Below, piece after piece: positions 1-5,463 of a stretch of 8,296 nucleotides of DNA. The position numbers were made by a program, and so were the translations under genes. Positions within the stretch are counted from its first letter, which is position 1. Each line of letters starts with the position of its first letter. The stretch comes from Phycisphaerales bacterium. GTDB taxonomy: Bacteria; Planctomycetota; Phycisphaerae; Phycisphaerales; UBA1924. The stretch is taken from contig JAIEQQ010000039.1 of assembly GCA_019747615.1 (NCBI GenBank), positions 1 through 8,296 of the forward strand, in the 5' to 3' direction. The notes below the pieces were generated by a model. It saw only the letters and a program-made list of their open reading frames with translations. It was not told the origin of the DNA and made no database searches.

Positions 1-478
1 ACTCGGCCAGTTCGTGCGTCTCGATGCTGCGGCGGGCGAGTTCGACGATCGACGCGAGCTTCGCTCCGTCGTCGGCGGTAAGCGTGCCTTCGCTCAAGCC
101 GTGGAAGATCGCGTTGGCGGCTCGCGTCACGTCGCGAGGGTTGGTGATGTCGGGCAGTCGGACGCCCGCCAGCGAGCTTTCGAGGTGCCGCACCTTGCCC
201 AGCGTGCGGTTCAGCAGTTCCCGGATGGCGTCCATGTCGCCCGCGAGGGCGAGCCGCTTGAGCTTCTCGAACACTCGGCACAGGTCCTCGCCGGTGACGG
301 CCCCGCGGATCGCCTCGCGGTACTCGTGGATGCGCTGGGCGTGCGGGTTGCCCGGCGACTTCAGCTTGTGCCCCGGCAGCAGCTTGCCCTTCGCGTCTCG
401 GTCGGGCCGAGCGGGGGCCACTGGCGGCGACGGGGGCGTCCTCTTTGAACGATTGGTAACGGGTGTGCCCTTCGGCAT
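1..478 (-). CDS. DUF5681-like phage/mobile-element protein, partial (C-terminus outside window)
   Basis: An open frame of 159 codons runs from ATG at 478 through the left edge with no stop, so the gene is truncated only by the window. A good Shine-Dalgarno (AAAGGAGT) ends about 6 bases before the ATG. Residues 1-40 are basic and proline-rich. Residues 36-50 hold a PGHKLKSPGNPHAQR stretch like the GxSGNPxGR entry of DUF5681 proteins. Residues 67-95 (LCRVFEKLKRLALAGDMDAI, then RELLNRTLG) match the family's 'lxxLAxxGDxxAxxxLLxRxLG' pattern. Residues 128-156 (GLSEGTLTADDGAKLASIVE and on) resemble the helical tail common in these proteins. In phages such proteins often sit beside the terminase large subunit and may be small-terminase-like, but a DNA-binding role is unproven. 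The family call is from motif memory, not a search. Confidence 0.6.
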   Translation of the reverse strand, partial: MPKGTPVTNRSKRTPPSPPVAPARPDRDAKGKLLPGHKLKSPGNPHAQRIHEYREAIRGAVTGEDLCRVFEKLKRLALAGDMDAIRELLNRTLGKVRHLESSLAGVRLPDITNPRDVTRAANAIFHGLSEGTLTADDGAKLASIVELARRSIETHELAE

Positions 479-504
479 GTTCAGACTCCTTTCAAACCCG
501 CCGC

Positions 505-538
505 CCGGCGTTAGCCGGACCGGTCTCTTGCGTACCGG
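505..538. repeat. Two short hairpins in the 81-base gap before the DUF5681-like gene
   Basis: CCGGC-GTTA-GCCGG at 505-518 is a perfect 5-bp stem with a 4-base loop. It is followed by CCGGT-N9-ACCGG at 520-538. Both lie between the stop of the 243-residue gene (560) and the Shine-Dalgarno of the next gene, so they would sit in the intercistronic mRNA. No T-run follows either one, so they are poor intrinsic terminators. An mRNA-processing or translation-tuning role is possible, and chance is also possible at this GC content. Confidence 0.3.
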
Positions 539-559
539 CGGGATGCCGCGGGTGCGTGC

Positions 560-1291
560 TCAGACCCGTGACGGGCGTGCGGCGGTGACGTTGAGGTGCG
601 GCGGCACCTCGCCCGTCTCGGCGATCTTGCGGAGGACTTCGTCGGGGCTGACGACGCCGGAGTCCTCGCCGACGTGGTCGATGGCGGTCTGCAATGTCTT
701 GAGGAACGCATCGACGGCATCGCCCAGCCGACGGATCACGTTTGCCCCTTCCGGATCGACCTTGTCCGCCAGCACCTGTTGAGCGGTGCGGATGCTGCTT
801 GGCGTCAGGGCGAGCATGCCTGCGGGGGCGTTCGCCATCGCTTCGACGGTGTCCACGTCGCCCCGAACGGCCGCGTCGACAATGAAGGCGTCGAGCGAGT
901 CGGTGATCGTGCGAACGTAGCTTCGAATCTCCATCGCCCGGATCGCCCGCACCACATCGTTCCCCTCGCTTGGCTTCATCACGCGATCCGCAATGAGCTG
1001 CTTCTGGCGGCTGATGTGTACCTCCGCCCATGCGCGAAGCCGGGTGAGGTTGTCGAGTGCTTCCTGCCCCTGCTTGGCGAGGGCGACGTTCTTCCCTTGC
1101 GGGCTGAGGTGAGCGTTGGTCCGGATGGTGGCGGCGGCCCCGTTGTACACGTCCACCACCGTCCTGATCTTGCCGGTGCCGATCTTCAGTTCGTTCTCCG
1201 CCGAATCGGCCGCGTCGCCGGTGAGGGGCCACCCCACGAAGCCCTGTGCCCTAATCCAGTCAAAGTCCGTCGAAAGCGTGCTGTTTGCCAT
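560..1291 (-). CDS. Unrecognised helical protein, possible phage structural-region protein (243 aa)
   Basis: I do not recognise a named family. The start is ATG at 1291 (MANSTLSTDF...), preceded by AAAGGA about 8 bases upstream. An in-frame extension to 1399 is possible but has no better start. The stop is TGA at 560-562. There is no signal peptide, membrane segment or cysteine cluster. From about residue 40 to 215 it is predicted largely helical and Ala/Lys/Arg-rich. A short LSPQGK at 62-67 followed by a long charged helix recalls the 'LtpeGr' segment of small helical phage proteins near terminase and portal genes; this is a weak resemblance. It lies 81 bases upstream of the DUF5681-like gene, same strand, so the two are probably cotranscribed. 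A scaffold, head-associated or regulatory role is equally open. Confidence 0.7.
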   Translation of the reverse strand: MANSTLSTDFDWIRAQGFVGWPLTGDAADSAENELKIGTGKIRTVVDVYNGAAATIRTNAHLSPQGKNVALAKQGQEALDNLTRLRAWAEVHISRQKQLIADRVMKPSEGNDVVRAIRAMEIRSYVRTITDSLDAFIVDAAVRGDVDTVEAMANAPAGMLALTPSSIRTAQQVLADKVDPEGANVIRRLGDAVDAFLKTLQTAIDHVGEDSGVVSPDEVLRKIAETGEVPPHLNVTAARPSRV

Positions 1292-1472
1292 TGGTCTGTC
1301 CTTTCTGTTTGAGTCCGAGCTACAGCACCGGCCCACGCGGGCCGCGTGCGAGAACACTTCTGGGGGAAGAAACGGGCCTGACGCCCGCCCTGCAATCACG
1401 AACCTCTACAGGCCGCTACCCGTCGCCCGCGTCCCTGCGCCTCTTGCCTCCGCAGCGGCCCCGTCCGAAGGC

Positions 1473-1631
1473 CCGCCAACGGGGTTTGACGGACCTCCCC
1501 TTGTCAACCGCCAAGCCCGCCAAATCGCCTCGGCGGACTTCATGTGCATTTGGAGCCTTGAAACAAGGGATTCTCAGAGGTCCGCCAAACCCGCCAATGT
1601 CCGCCAATGCACCGGGCACGACGTCCGCCAA
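1473..1631 (+). repeat. Iteron-like CCGCCAA direct repeats (seven copies)
   Basis: Exact CCGCCAA begins at 1473, 1508, 1517, 1582, 1591, 1601 and 1625. The copies at 1508/1517 and 1582/1591/1601 are 9-10 bases apart, close to one helical turn, so bound proteins would lie on the same face. Several copies are preceded by T or C and followed by A or T. An eighth, inverted copy (TTGGCGG) is at 1661-1667. Likely role, by inference: binding sites for the adjacent primase-helicase or another replication initiator. Regular helical phasing argues against chance. The 7-base unit is too short and too close-set for a CRISPR array. Confidence 0.55.
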
Positions 1632-1671
1632 AGCTCCGGGGGGCCTGGTAAGGCCCCCGGTTGGCGGGCGT
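1621..1671. repeat. Large stem-loop built from two iteron copies (cruciform or terminator)
   Basis: CCGCCAA (1625-1631) and TTGGCGG (1661-1667) face each other around an inner stem. The inner arms are 1636-1645 and 1652-1660, with one bulged base and loop TGGTAA. Outer bases 1621-1624 and 1668-1671 extend the pairing with three Watson-Crick pairs and one G-T pair. The unpaired AGCT at 1632-1635 forms an internal bulge. It begins 26 bases past the primase stop. As RNA it could terminate or stabilise the upstream transcript, but no U-run follows on the minus strand. As DNA it could be an origin cruciform, because its outer arms are the iteron itself. Confidence 0.5.
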
Positions 1672-1696
1672 GCGACGGGGAGGCGACGGCGGGGGT

Positions 1697-3508
1697 TCAC
1701 TTTGCACCTCCGGCCTTGGCCGCCACACGGTACTCGGCAACAGTGCCGACCTTGCGACGGAGGACGGCCCCGGCGGTGACCAGGTCCGACAGGTGCCGCT
1801 CGATGGAGCGTTCGCCCTTGTCCTTGCACGCTTCCTTTATCCGCTGAAGCGGCACCCACCCGCCCGTCCGTCGCAGCACCCCCAGGACCGCCATCCCCCG
1901 CACCTGTGCGACGAACCCCTCGCGGTCGATGTGTTCAAGCCGGACGCTGTCGCCCTCGGGCACAAGCCGGAGCGTCATCGGCTTGGGCGGCTCGAAGTCG
2001 CGGGCCTTGTCCACCTCAACGGTCACGATGCCCTCCTTCATCTTCACGAAGCTGAGCACATCCGCCGCACCGCGGAGAGCCGACGAACCCCGCTCCGTTG
2101 AACCGTCTTTGGTGGTGTGATGCAGCACCAGCGTTGCACATCCCAAGGCATCCCGCAGCCGGTCGCATCCCTGCACCAACAGGCCGACGTCCTGAGCGGA
2201 GTTCTCATCGCCGCCGGGAAGGCAGCGGGCCAGCGTGTCAAGAACTACCAGCCGGGGCCGTTCGTCAAGCCGCTCCGCCGCCGCGATGAGGGCCGACACG
2301 TCGAGCGAATCCTGCATTCGCGGGGCTTCGGGAAGAACCAGCAAACGCGAAAGAGCGTGCTGGCGTTGCTTTGCCTCCAGACGGGCCGTCGCCGCCCGAA
2401 GCCGAGCGGGCAACCCGCCAACACCTTCGGCGGCGATCAGCAGCACCAATCCGCTCTGCACATCGCGTCCAAACGCGGGCACGCCCGCGGCGATCGCTAC
2501 CGCAAGGGCATGAGCCAGAACCGACTTGCCGCACCCCGGCTGACCGATCAAGGCACAAAGCCCACGCTCGGGAATGAACTTCTCAACGATGTAGCCGAGC
2601 GGCGAAGCGTTCATCAGGTCGGCGGCGGGGGTGAACACGAACCGCTCCCGGCTCGGGGCTTCGTCCGCGTCCTGCTCCGGAGCTTCGTACCGCTTCTCGA
2701 TTGCGGCAAGGCACGTCGCAAGCGGGATGCGTTGCTTGATGGCGTTCGTGATGAAGTCGCGAAGGTCAAGTCCCGCGTCCCAATCCTCGTCATGCTTCCA
2801 CACCAGAACGTCTTGCACATCGCCGCTGCGCAGCACGCGAGCCGCCTTCGCGGCCCCCGCCCGTCCGGCGTCGTCGTTGTCGAACAGGATGCGGACCTTG
2901 CGGCCCTTGAAGCTCCCCGCCCACTCGTCCTTGAACGTCCCGGCTCCCGGCACCGCCACAACCACACCCGGCTTCTTGAGTGCTCGCAGCAACCACACCC
3001 CCGCCAAGCGGTCGCTCTCGCCCTCGACCACATACACCGGCTCGCCGGGCTTCGCCGCTGCGAAGTCGTCGTGGCCCCACATCCCGGTCTTGCAGCCCCG
3101 CGTGCTCAGCGTCTTCGACTTCGGCTCCAGCCCGCGACTGCGAATGTCAACGACGGTGCCCTTCGCGTTGCGAATCGTGAACGTGTACACGCGGCGGCGT
3201 TCGTCGTAGCCGACGCCCGGCACCGTGACCGCGGCGGGCGGCAGACGGAAGCGAGCGGCGAGGGCCTTCTCTCTTTCTGGGGTGAAGGCGGCTCGGTGCT
3301 CCTCACTCAACTTCTCCAGAAACGTGTGGACGTTGCCGCTGTCACCGGTCTGCTTCTCGCTCCATTGTCCAGTCTCACCGTTGACGTAAAGATGGCCGGG
3401 CTTCTCGCTGAACGGGGCCGTGCCGACCCACTCCTTGCCAACCTGCCGCGTGAACTCGCAGCCGTGCGCGACGAACGGGGCCAGTGTTTCTGGAAGGGTG
3501 GGCTTCAC
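1697..3508 (-). CDS. Toprim primase fused to RepA-like hexameric helicase with C-terminal winged helix
   Basis: Likely replication protein of the element: it would synthesise primers and unwind DNA at its origin. The start is taken as GTG at 3508, which overlaps the upstream TGA as GTGA and has GGGAG about 5 bases before it; this gives 603 residues. A start at 3568 would force a 64-base overlap. Domains in order: residues about 12-64 align with the CHC2 zinc-binding primase domain but lack the Cys/His ligands. Toprim follows, with EGESD at 162-166 and FDNDDAGRAG at 209-218. The RecA/RepA-like ATPase has Walker A GQPGCGKS at 322-329, Walker B LVVLDTL with Asp424, HH at 463-464 and a SSALRG motif at 475-480. 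A winged-helix-like tail spans about 537-597. The gene sits between an excisionase-type HTH gene and the iteron-like repeats. Family assignment is firm; biochemical activity is inferred. Confidence 0.88.
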   Translation of the reverse strand: MKPTLPETLAPFVAHGCEFTRQVGKEWVGTAPFSEKPGHLYVNGETGQWSEKQTGDSGNVHTFLEKLSEEHRAAFTPEREKALAARFRLPPAAVTVPGVGYDERRRVYTFTIRNAKGTVVDIRSRGLEPKSKTLSTRGCKTGMWGHDDFAAAKPGEPVYVVEGESDRLAGVWLLRALKKPGVVVAVPGAGTFKDEWAGSFKGRKVRILFDNDDAGRAGAAKAARVLRSGDVQDVLVWKHDEDWDAGLDLRDFITNAIKQRIPLATCLAAIEKRYEAPEQDADEAPSRERFVFTPAADLMNASPLGYIVEKFIPERGLCALIGQPGCGKSVLAHALAVAIAAGVPAFGRDVQSGLVLLIAAEGVGGLPARLRAATARLEAKQRQHALSRLLVLPEAPRMQDSLDVSALIAAAERLDERPRLVVLDTLARCLPGGDENSAQDVGLLVQGCDRLRDALGCATLVLHHTTKDGSTERGSSALRGAADVLSFVKMKEGIVTVEVDKARDFEPPKPMTLRLVPEGDSVRLEHIDREGFVAQVRGMAVLGVLRRTGGWVPLQRIKEACKDKGERSIERHLSDLVTAGAVLRRKVGTVAEYRVAAKAGGAK

Positions 3509-3747
3509 CGCTCTCCCGCCTTCCGCTCCGCCCACTGCTTCCGGCTCGGACACCCCGCCGCCGCCCATGCCCGCAGGTCGGCCTCGACCCAGCGGACAAG
3601 CCGAGCGGAGAACTTCACCGGCTGCGGCCCAATCTTGCCGGAGCGGGCCATTCGCTTCAGCGTCGTGGGCGAGAGGCCGAGCAACGACGCGGCCTGCTCA
3701 TGGTCGAGGAGGACGGGCGGCGGGTTGACGGCGGGCCTCGTGTTCAT
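3505..3747 (-). CDS. Excisionase-type helix-turn-helix DNA-binding protein (80 aa)
   Basis: A small MerR-like/HTH_17 domain covers residues about 12-55: LLDHEQAASLLGLSPTTLKR is the helix-turn-helix, followed by the short wing KIGPQPVKFSARLVRWVEAD. This is the pattern of AlpA/Xis-type proteins, which bind element ends to direct excision or bind promoters of integrase and replication genes. The length matches the family. ATG at 3747 is chosen over an upstream TTG at 3753. There is no clear Shine-Dalgarno; instead a 6-bp hairpin directly abuts the ATG. Its TGA overlaps the primase GTG, indicating translational coupling. Excisionase and transcription regulator cannot be told apart here. Confidence 0.8.
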   Translation of the reverse strand: MNTRPAVNPPPVLLDHEQAASLLGLSPTTLKRMARSGKIGPQPVKFSARLVRWVEADLRAWAAAGCPSRKQWAERKAGER

Positions 3748-3764
3748 GCCCAAAGTCGTTGGGC
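3748..3764. promoter_or_regulatory. Inverted repeat directly before the HTH gene start
   Basis: GCCCAA-AGTCG-TTGGGC is a perfect 6-bp arm, 5-base loop dyad. Its left arm touches the start codon of the HTH gene (ATG at 3747-3745), where a ribosome binding site would normally be. It could be an operator for autoregulation, or an mRNA hairpin limiting translation of the HTH-primase pair. Function is inferred. Confidence 0.4.
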
Positions 3765-3775
3765 ACGCGGCGTCC

Positions 3776-3808
3776 GGTTTGCGGGGGCCTAAGAGGGTTT
3801 AGCGGGGG
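3776..3808. repeat. Imperfect direct repeat between winged-helix and HTH genes
   Basis: GGTTTGCGGGGG (3776-3787) and GGTTTAGCGGGGG (3796-3808) differ by one inserted base and start 20 bases apart, about two helical turns. They span the stop of the 240-residue gene (3789) and the short gap before the HTH gene. They may be paired protein-binding sites for an HTH promoter, but the second copy is also coding sequence. Confidence 0.25.
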
Positions 3809-4511
3809 CGACTTGATTCCCGTCTTCCACCACGCTCGCGGCCTCCGTCACTTTCTGCTTCTCCAATCGCTGAAGTGCGGCCCGCCCGGCGTCGGTGATA
3901 CGAACACCTGACCGTCCCCCCGCAACCGCCTCGACCCACTTGCAAGATTTGAGCGGTGTGAGCTCTCGCTTCCGAAGCTCTGTGGTGTCGCCTCTCTTGA
4001 AAACCAGTCCCATTTGAAATGCTCTGGTCTCCATGCGTTTCGCCAGAAGCTCAATCTTTAGAGGTTCGCTCGCGGCTGCCAACACCAGAAGGACAAGCCG
4101 CTGTCGCTCGGTCATGCGCATTGGTTCGGCTCGCAGCAGTTCCTCCGTGGACTCAGGCGGCTCTCTGGTCAACTCAACCAACAAGCTGCAAACTGCTACC
4201 GAGTTGCGGATGAACGGCGTTTCGGTTGGTAGCTCGGACGGTGGTTCGCCCTCCAACCCGCGGCCCAAGACAACATTCGGGAATGGCAGCCGGTCTGGCC
4301 AGCGTATCGCCACCTCCCGTACAACTTCGCCCCACGTCTTGCACGCAGGGAACGGCGGCGGCGTTTTCTGGGCGAAGAGAGCGAACGCGTCAGCCGCGGC
4401 AAGGCCAAGTGCCCGGTGCCGATCGTCCGATCCCATGTCCGGTTCCTCGCGCTCCGGTTCAAGGGCGGCGAATCGGCGGCTCAGGCGGCGGAATGTTGGT
4501 GTCTCGTCCAT
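3789..4511 (-). CDS. Unrecognised protein with probable C-terminal winged helix (240 aa)
   Basis: No known family is recognised. It is the first gene of the leftward run. ATG at 4511 is preceded by GGAG about 7 bases upstream; the stop is TAG at 3789-3791. Residues 1-125 are charged, with no membrane segment or catalytic motif that I can name. Residues about 131-218 look like a winged helix: MRMTERQRLVLLVLAAASEP, then a KRELTPLKSCKWVEAV recognition-helix region, then GVRITDAGRAALQRLE, which matches the 'xITxxGRxAL' ending of MarR-type and related wHTH domains. The likely role is a DNA-binding regulator of the element, supported by its first position and by the dyads at its start. The gap to the HTH gene is 41 bases, so they may share an mRNA. 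Confidence 0.75.
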   Translation of the reverse strand: MDETPTFRRLSRRFAALEPEREEPDMGSDDRHRALGLAAADAFALFAQKTPPPFPACKTWGEVVREVAIRWPDRLPFPNVVLGRGLEGEPPSELPTETPFIRNSVAVCSLLVELTREPPESTEELLRAEPMRMTERQRLVLLVLAAASEPLKIELLAKRMETRAFQMGLVFKRGDTTELRKRELTPLKSCKWVEAVAGGRSGVRITDAGRAALQRLEKQKVTEAASVVEDGNQVAPAKPS

Positions 4512-4564
4512 GAGCTTGCTCCGGCGTCGAGAAGGCCGGGCGAAGACCGCGGGGCAAGCTCATG
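4509..4564. promoter_or_regulatory. 11-bp inverted repeat overlapping the start codon of the first element gene
   Basis: CATGAGCTTGC (4509-4519) and GCAAGCTCATG (4554-4564) are perfect inverted copies with a 34-base spacer. The left arm contains the ATG of the 240-residue gene (4511-4509) and lies next to its GGAG. In the transcript the arms would pair and close the start codon. As DNA they could be paired operator half-sites for the encoded winged-helix protein. An exact 11-bp match this close is unlikely by chance. Which role applies is inferred. Confidence 0.5.
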
Positions 4565-4587
4565 CCCACGGCCCACGCCCGACCCGT

Positions 4588-4629
4588 CACCGGGGATCAA
4601 GCCGGTGCCCGACCCCGTTTTGTAAACGG
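4588..4629. promoter_or_regulatory. Two operator-like dyads upstream of the leftward element operon
   Basis: CACCGG-N8-CCGGTG at 4588-4607 and CCGTTT-TGT-AAACGG at 4615-4629 are perfect dyads within 42 bases, about 80 bases before the first element start. The second contains TTTACA on the minus strand (4626-4621), similar to a -35 box, but no good -10 follows at normal spacing. The size and spacing suit repressor operators over the main leftward promoter. Function is inferred. Confidence 0.35.
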
Positions 4630-4842
4630 CTCGCTGCCGCTTGGCTCGCGTCGAACCGCTTTCGCCTCCAACTTCCCGCCTGAAGGCCCATGAAGGATCA
4701 GCACAGGGCGGCGAGCGGATCAGGAGGGGTCAGCCCCGCCCGGAAGCTCCACCAGCCCTAACGCCAGCCCTGCGGGGGTTCCCGGCTCCGTTGGTCGCCG
4801 TGCCGGGACTCCCCGATCTCTCAAACGTGCCTTGTTTTCAAG
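4630..4842. other. Non-coding right end of the element
   Basis: No supported gene and no integrase remnant lies between the dyads and the tRNA. Two structures are visible. TCCCGGC-N15-GCCGGGA (4780-4808) has perfect 7-bp arms. CTTG-TTTT-CAAG (4831-4842) directly touches the tRNA 3' end. They could be recombinase or excisionase arm sites, or 3' structures of the tRNA transcript. The rest shows nothing recognisable. Confidence 0.35.
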
Positions 4843-4862
4843 TGGCCCCGGTGGGAGTCGAA
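4843..4862. other. Candidate attachment site core at tRNA-Leu 3' end
   Basis: Tyrosine recombinases commonly use the 3' part of tRNA genes, and the element regenerates that end. Here the acceptor 3' strand and part of the T arm face the element. The exact core length cannot be set, because the partner copy is beyond the left edge. The call rests on context only. Confidence 0.35.
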
Positions 4863-4927
4863 CCCACACTCCCCTTGCGGGGAAGCGGATTTTAAGTCCG
4901 CTGCGTCTGCCGTTCCGCCACGGGGCC
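4843..4927 (-). tRNA. tRNA-Leu (anticodon UAA)
   Basis: It folds as an 85-base class II tRNA. The acceptor GGCCCCG pairs perfectly with CGGGGCC, leaving discriminator A at 4843. The anticodon stem GCGGA/UCCGC encloses loop CUUAAAA with anticodon UAA, reading UUA. A long variable arm with a CCCC...GGGG stem is typical of leucine tRNAs. The T arm GUGGG-UUCGACU-CCCAC is perfect. CCA is not encoded (CTT follows), so it is added after transcription. It lies 48 bases downstream of the acetyltransferase stop and is the probable insertion target of the element to its left. The intact acceptor stem means insertion preserved the gene. Confidence 0.97.
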
Positions 4928-4939
4928 CGATGTTCGTGG

Positions 4940-4945
4940 ATTGTA
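4940..4945 (-). promoter_or_regulatory. Candidate -10 box of the tRNA-Leu promoter
   Basis: TACAAT on the minus strand (5 of 6 to TATAAT) ends 12 bases before the tRNA 5' end. The hexamer 17 bases further upstream (TCGGTC at 4968-4963) is a poor -35 match, so only the -10 is supported. Confidence 0.4.
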
Positions 4946-4975
4946 CAAGGCGTGTGGCGGCCGACCGAGGCGGTC

Positions 4976-5449
4976 TTACAGCATCTTCAGCATCTCGACC
5001 ACGCTGGTTCGAAACCCCGCCTTTGCGAAGACCTCGCGAGCAGCGTCGTTGAACGCGCCGGTGTGGAGTCGCATCTGCGCGACGCCGAGGGTTGTGAAGC
5101 GCTCGATCGCGCTGTCGATGAGCAGGCGGGCGACGCCGTGCTTTCGGTCGGCGGGCTCGACCCAGATGTCGTGGATCCAGCCACACTCGGGGATCCAGAA
5201 GATGGGCACCTCCGGCTCTATGGTGCCGACGGTGAATCCGGCGAGCGTTCCGTCGTCTCGCTGCGCGACCAGGAAGACGCTTCGCGCGTCGGCGGCTCGC
5301 TGCGGCAGCCAAGACGCGTAGCGGTCAAGCACATCCGGCAGCACGCGGAATCGCTCGGGATCGTGTCGCTCGTGCAGGGCGGTGATCTGCCGCACCATCG
5401 GCAGCACGTGGGGTACATCTTCAGCGGTCGCGGCTCTCACAGTCACCAT
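4976..5449 (-). CDS. GNAT-family N-acetyltransferase (157 aa)
   Basis: It would transfer an acetyl group from acetyl-CoA to an amine; the substrate is unknown. One GNAT domain fills the protein. Residues 3-30 (VRAATAEDVPHVLPMVRQIT and on) are the usual beta1-alpha1 start. Motif A is IHDIWVEPADRKHGVARLL, with acetyl-CoA loop RKHGVA at 102-107. The end NDAAREVFAKAGF (134-146) is the standard beta6-alpha4 segment. ATG at 5449 is chosen because the family start lies right there; the frame is open further upstream only as antisense of the next gene. No good Shine-Dalgarno is seen. A small GACCG-AGG-CGGTC hairpin (4963-4975) follows the stop without a T-run. It is divergent from the outer-membrane gene and looks like host chromosome. 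Confidence 0.88.
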   Translation of the reverse strand: MVTVRAATAEDVPHVLPMVRQITALHERHDPERFRVLPDVLDRYASWLPQRAADARSVFLVAQRDDGTLAGFTVGTIEPEVPIFWIPECGWIHDIWVEPADRKHGVARLLIDSAIERFTTLGVAQMRLHTGAFNDAAREVFAKAGFRTSVVEMLKML

Positions 5450-5463
5450 GGCGGAGCGTACTC

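Larger units (their letters stand above)
1292..1696. other. 405-base non-coding gap holding heptamer repeats; candidate replication origin
   Basis: No convincing gene lies here. The gap separates the primase-helicase stop (1697) from the next start (1291). Its centre (1473-1667) carries eight copies of CCGCCAA, counting one inverted copy. Two clusters flank a locally AT-richer stretch at about 1539-1575, roughly 43 percent GC by hand count. Direct repeats, an AT-richer segment and a stem-loop beside a replication gene are the usual layout of an iteron origin. The leader of the 243-residue gene, including its Shine-Dalgarno, occupies the left end. Nothing else was seen at 1310-1470. Confidence 0.45.
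1..4842. mobile_element. Integrated element (prophage, phage satellite or integrative plasmid), right part
   Basis: Five consecutive minus-strand genes end at the 3' end of a tRNA-Leu gene. They include an excisionase-type HTH protein, a Toprim primase-RepA helicase, and a DUF5681-like protein of the kind found in phage packaging regions. A repeat-rich gap lies between the primase and the packaging-like genes. Seen directly: the gene order, the tRNA at the right limit and the change of gene character after it. Inferred: that this is one element inserted in the tRNA 3' end. The left end, the integrase and any terminase or capsid genes are outside the window, so prophage, satellite and integrative plasmid cannot be separated. 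The exact right limit is assumed to be the tRNA 3' end. Confidence 0.55.

Noticed and set aside
14..782. Plus-strand frames at the left edge
   Set aside because: They are antisense to the DUF5681-like and 243-residue genes, which have Shine-Dalgarno sequences and coherent proteins.
1473..1667. CRISPR array
   Set aside because: Units are 7 bases with 2-58 base gaps and no constant repeat-spacer period or cas genes.
1416..1859. 147-codon minus-strand frame with a GALADVVPGALADIGGFGG-like repeat
   Set aside because: The protein repeat is only the translation of the TTGGCGG iterons. The frame overlaps the primase C-terminus and is basic low-complexity with no start signal.
2117..3802. 561-codon plus-strand open frame
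   Set aside because: It is wholly antisense to the primase-helicase and HTH genes, whose motifs are clear. Its translation is Arg/His/Pro-rich without domains, as expected from GC-rich antisense.
4690..4761. Possible 23-codon plus-strand peptide at the element end
   Set aside because: It is too short, of ordinary GC-rich composition, and has no neighbour or motif to support it.
4821..5312. Minus-strand 163-codon frame running through the tRNA
   Set aside because: Its end is the well-known false peptide from tRNA-Leu sense sequence ('GGTADAADLKSA'); the rest is a shifted frame of the acetyltransferase.
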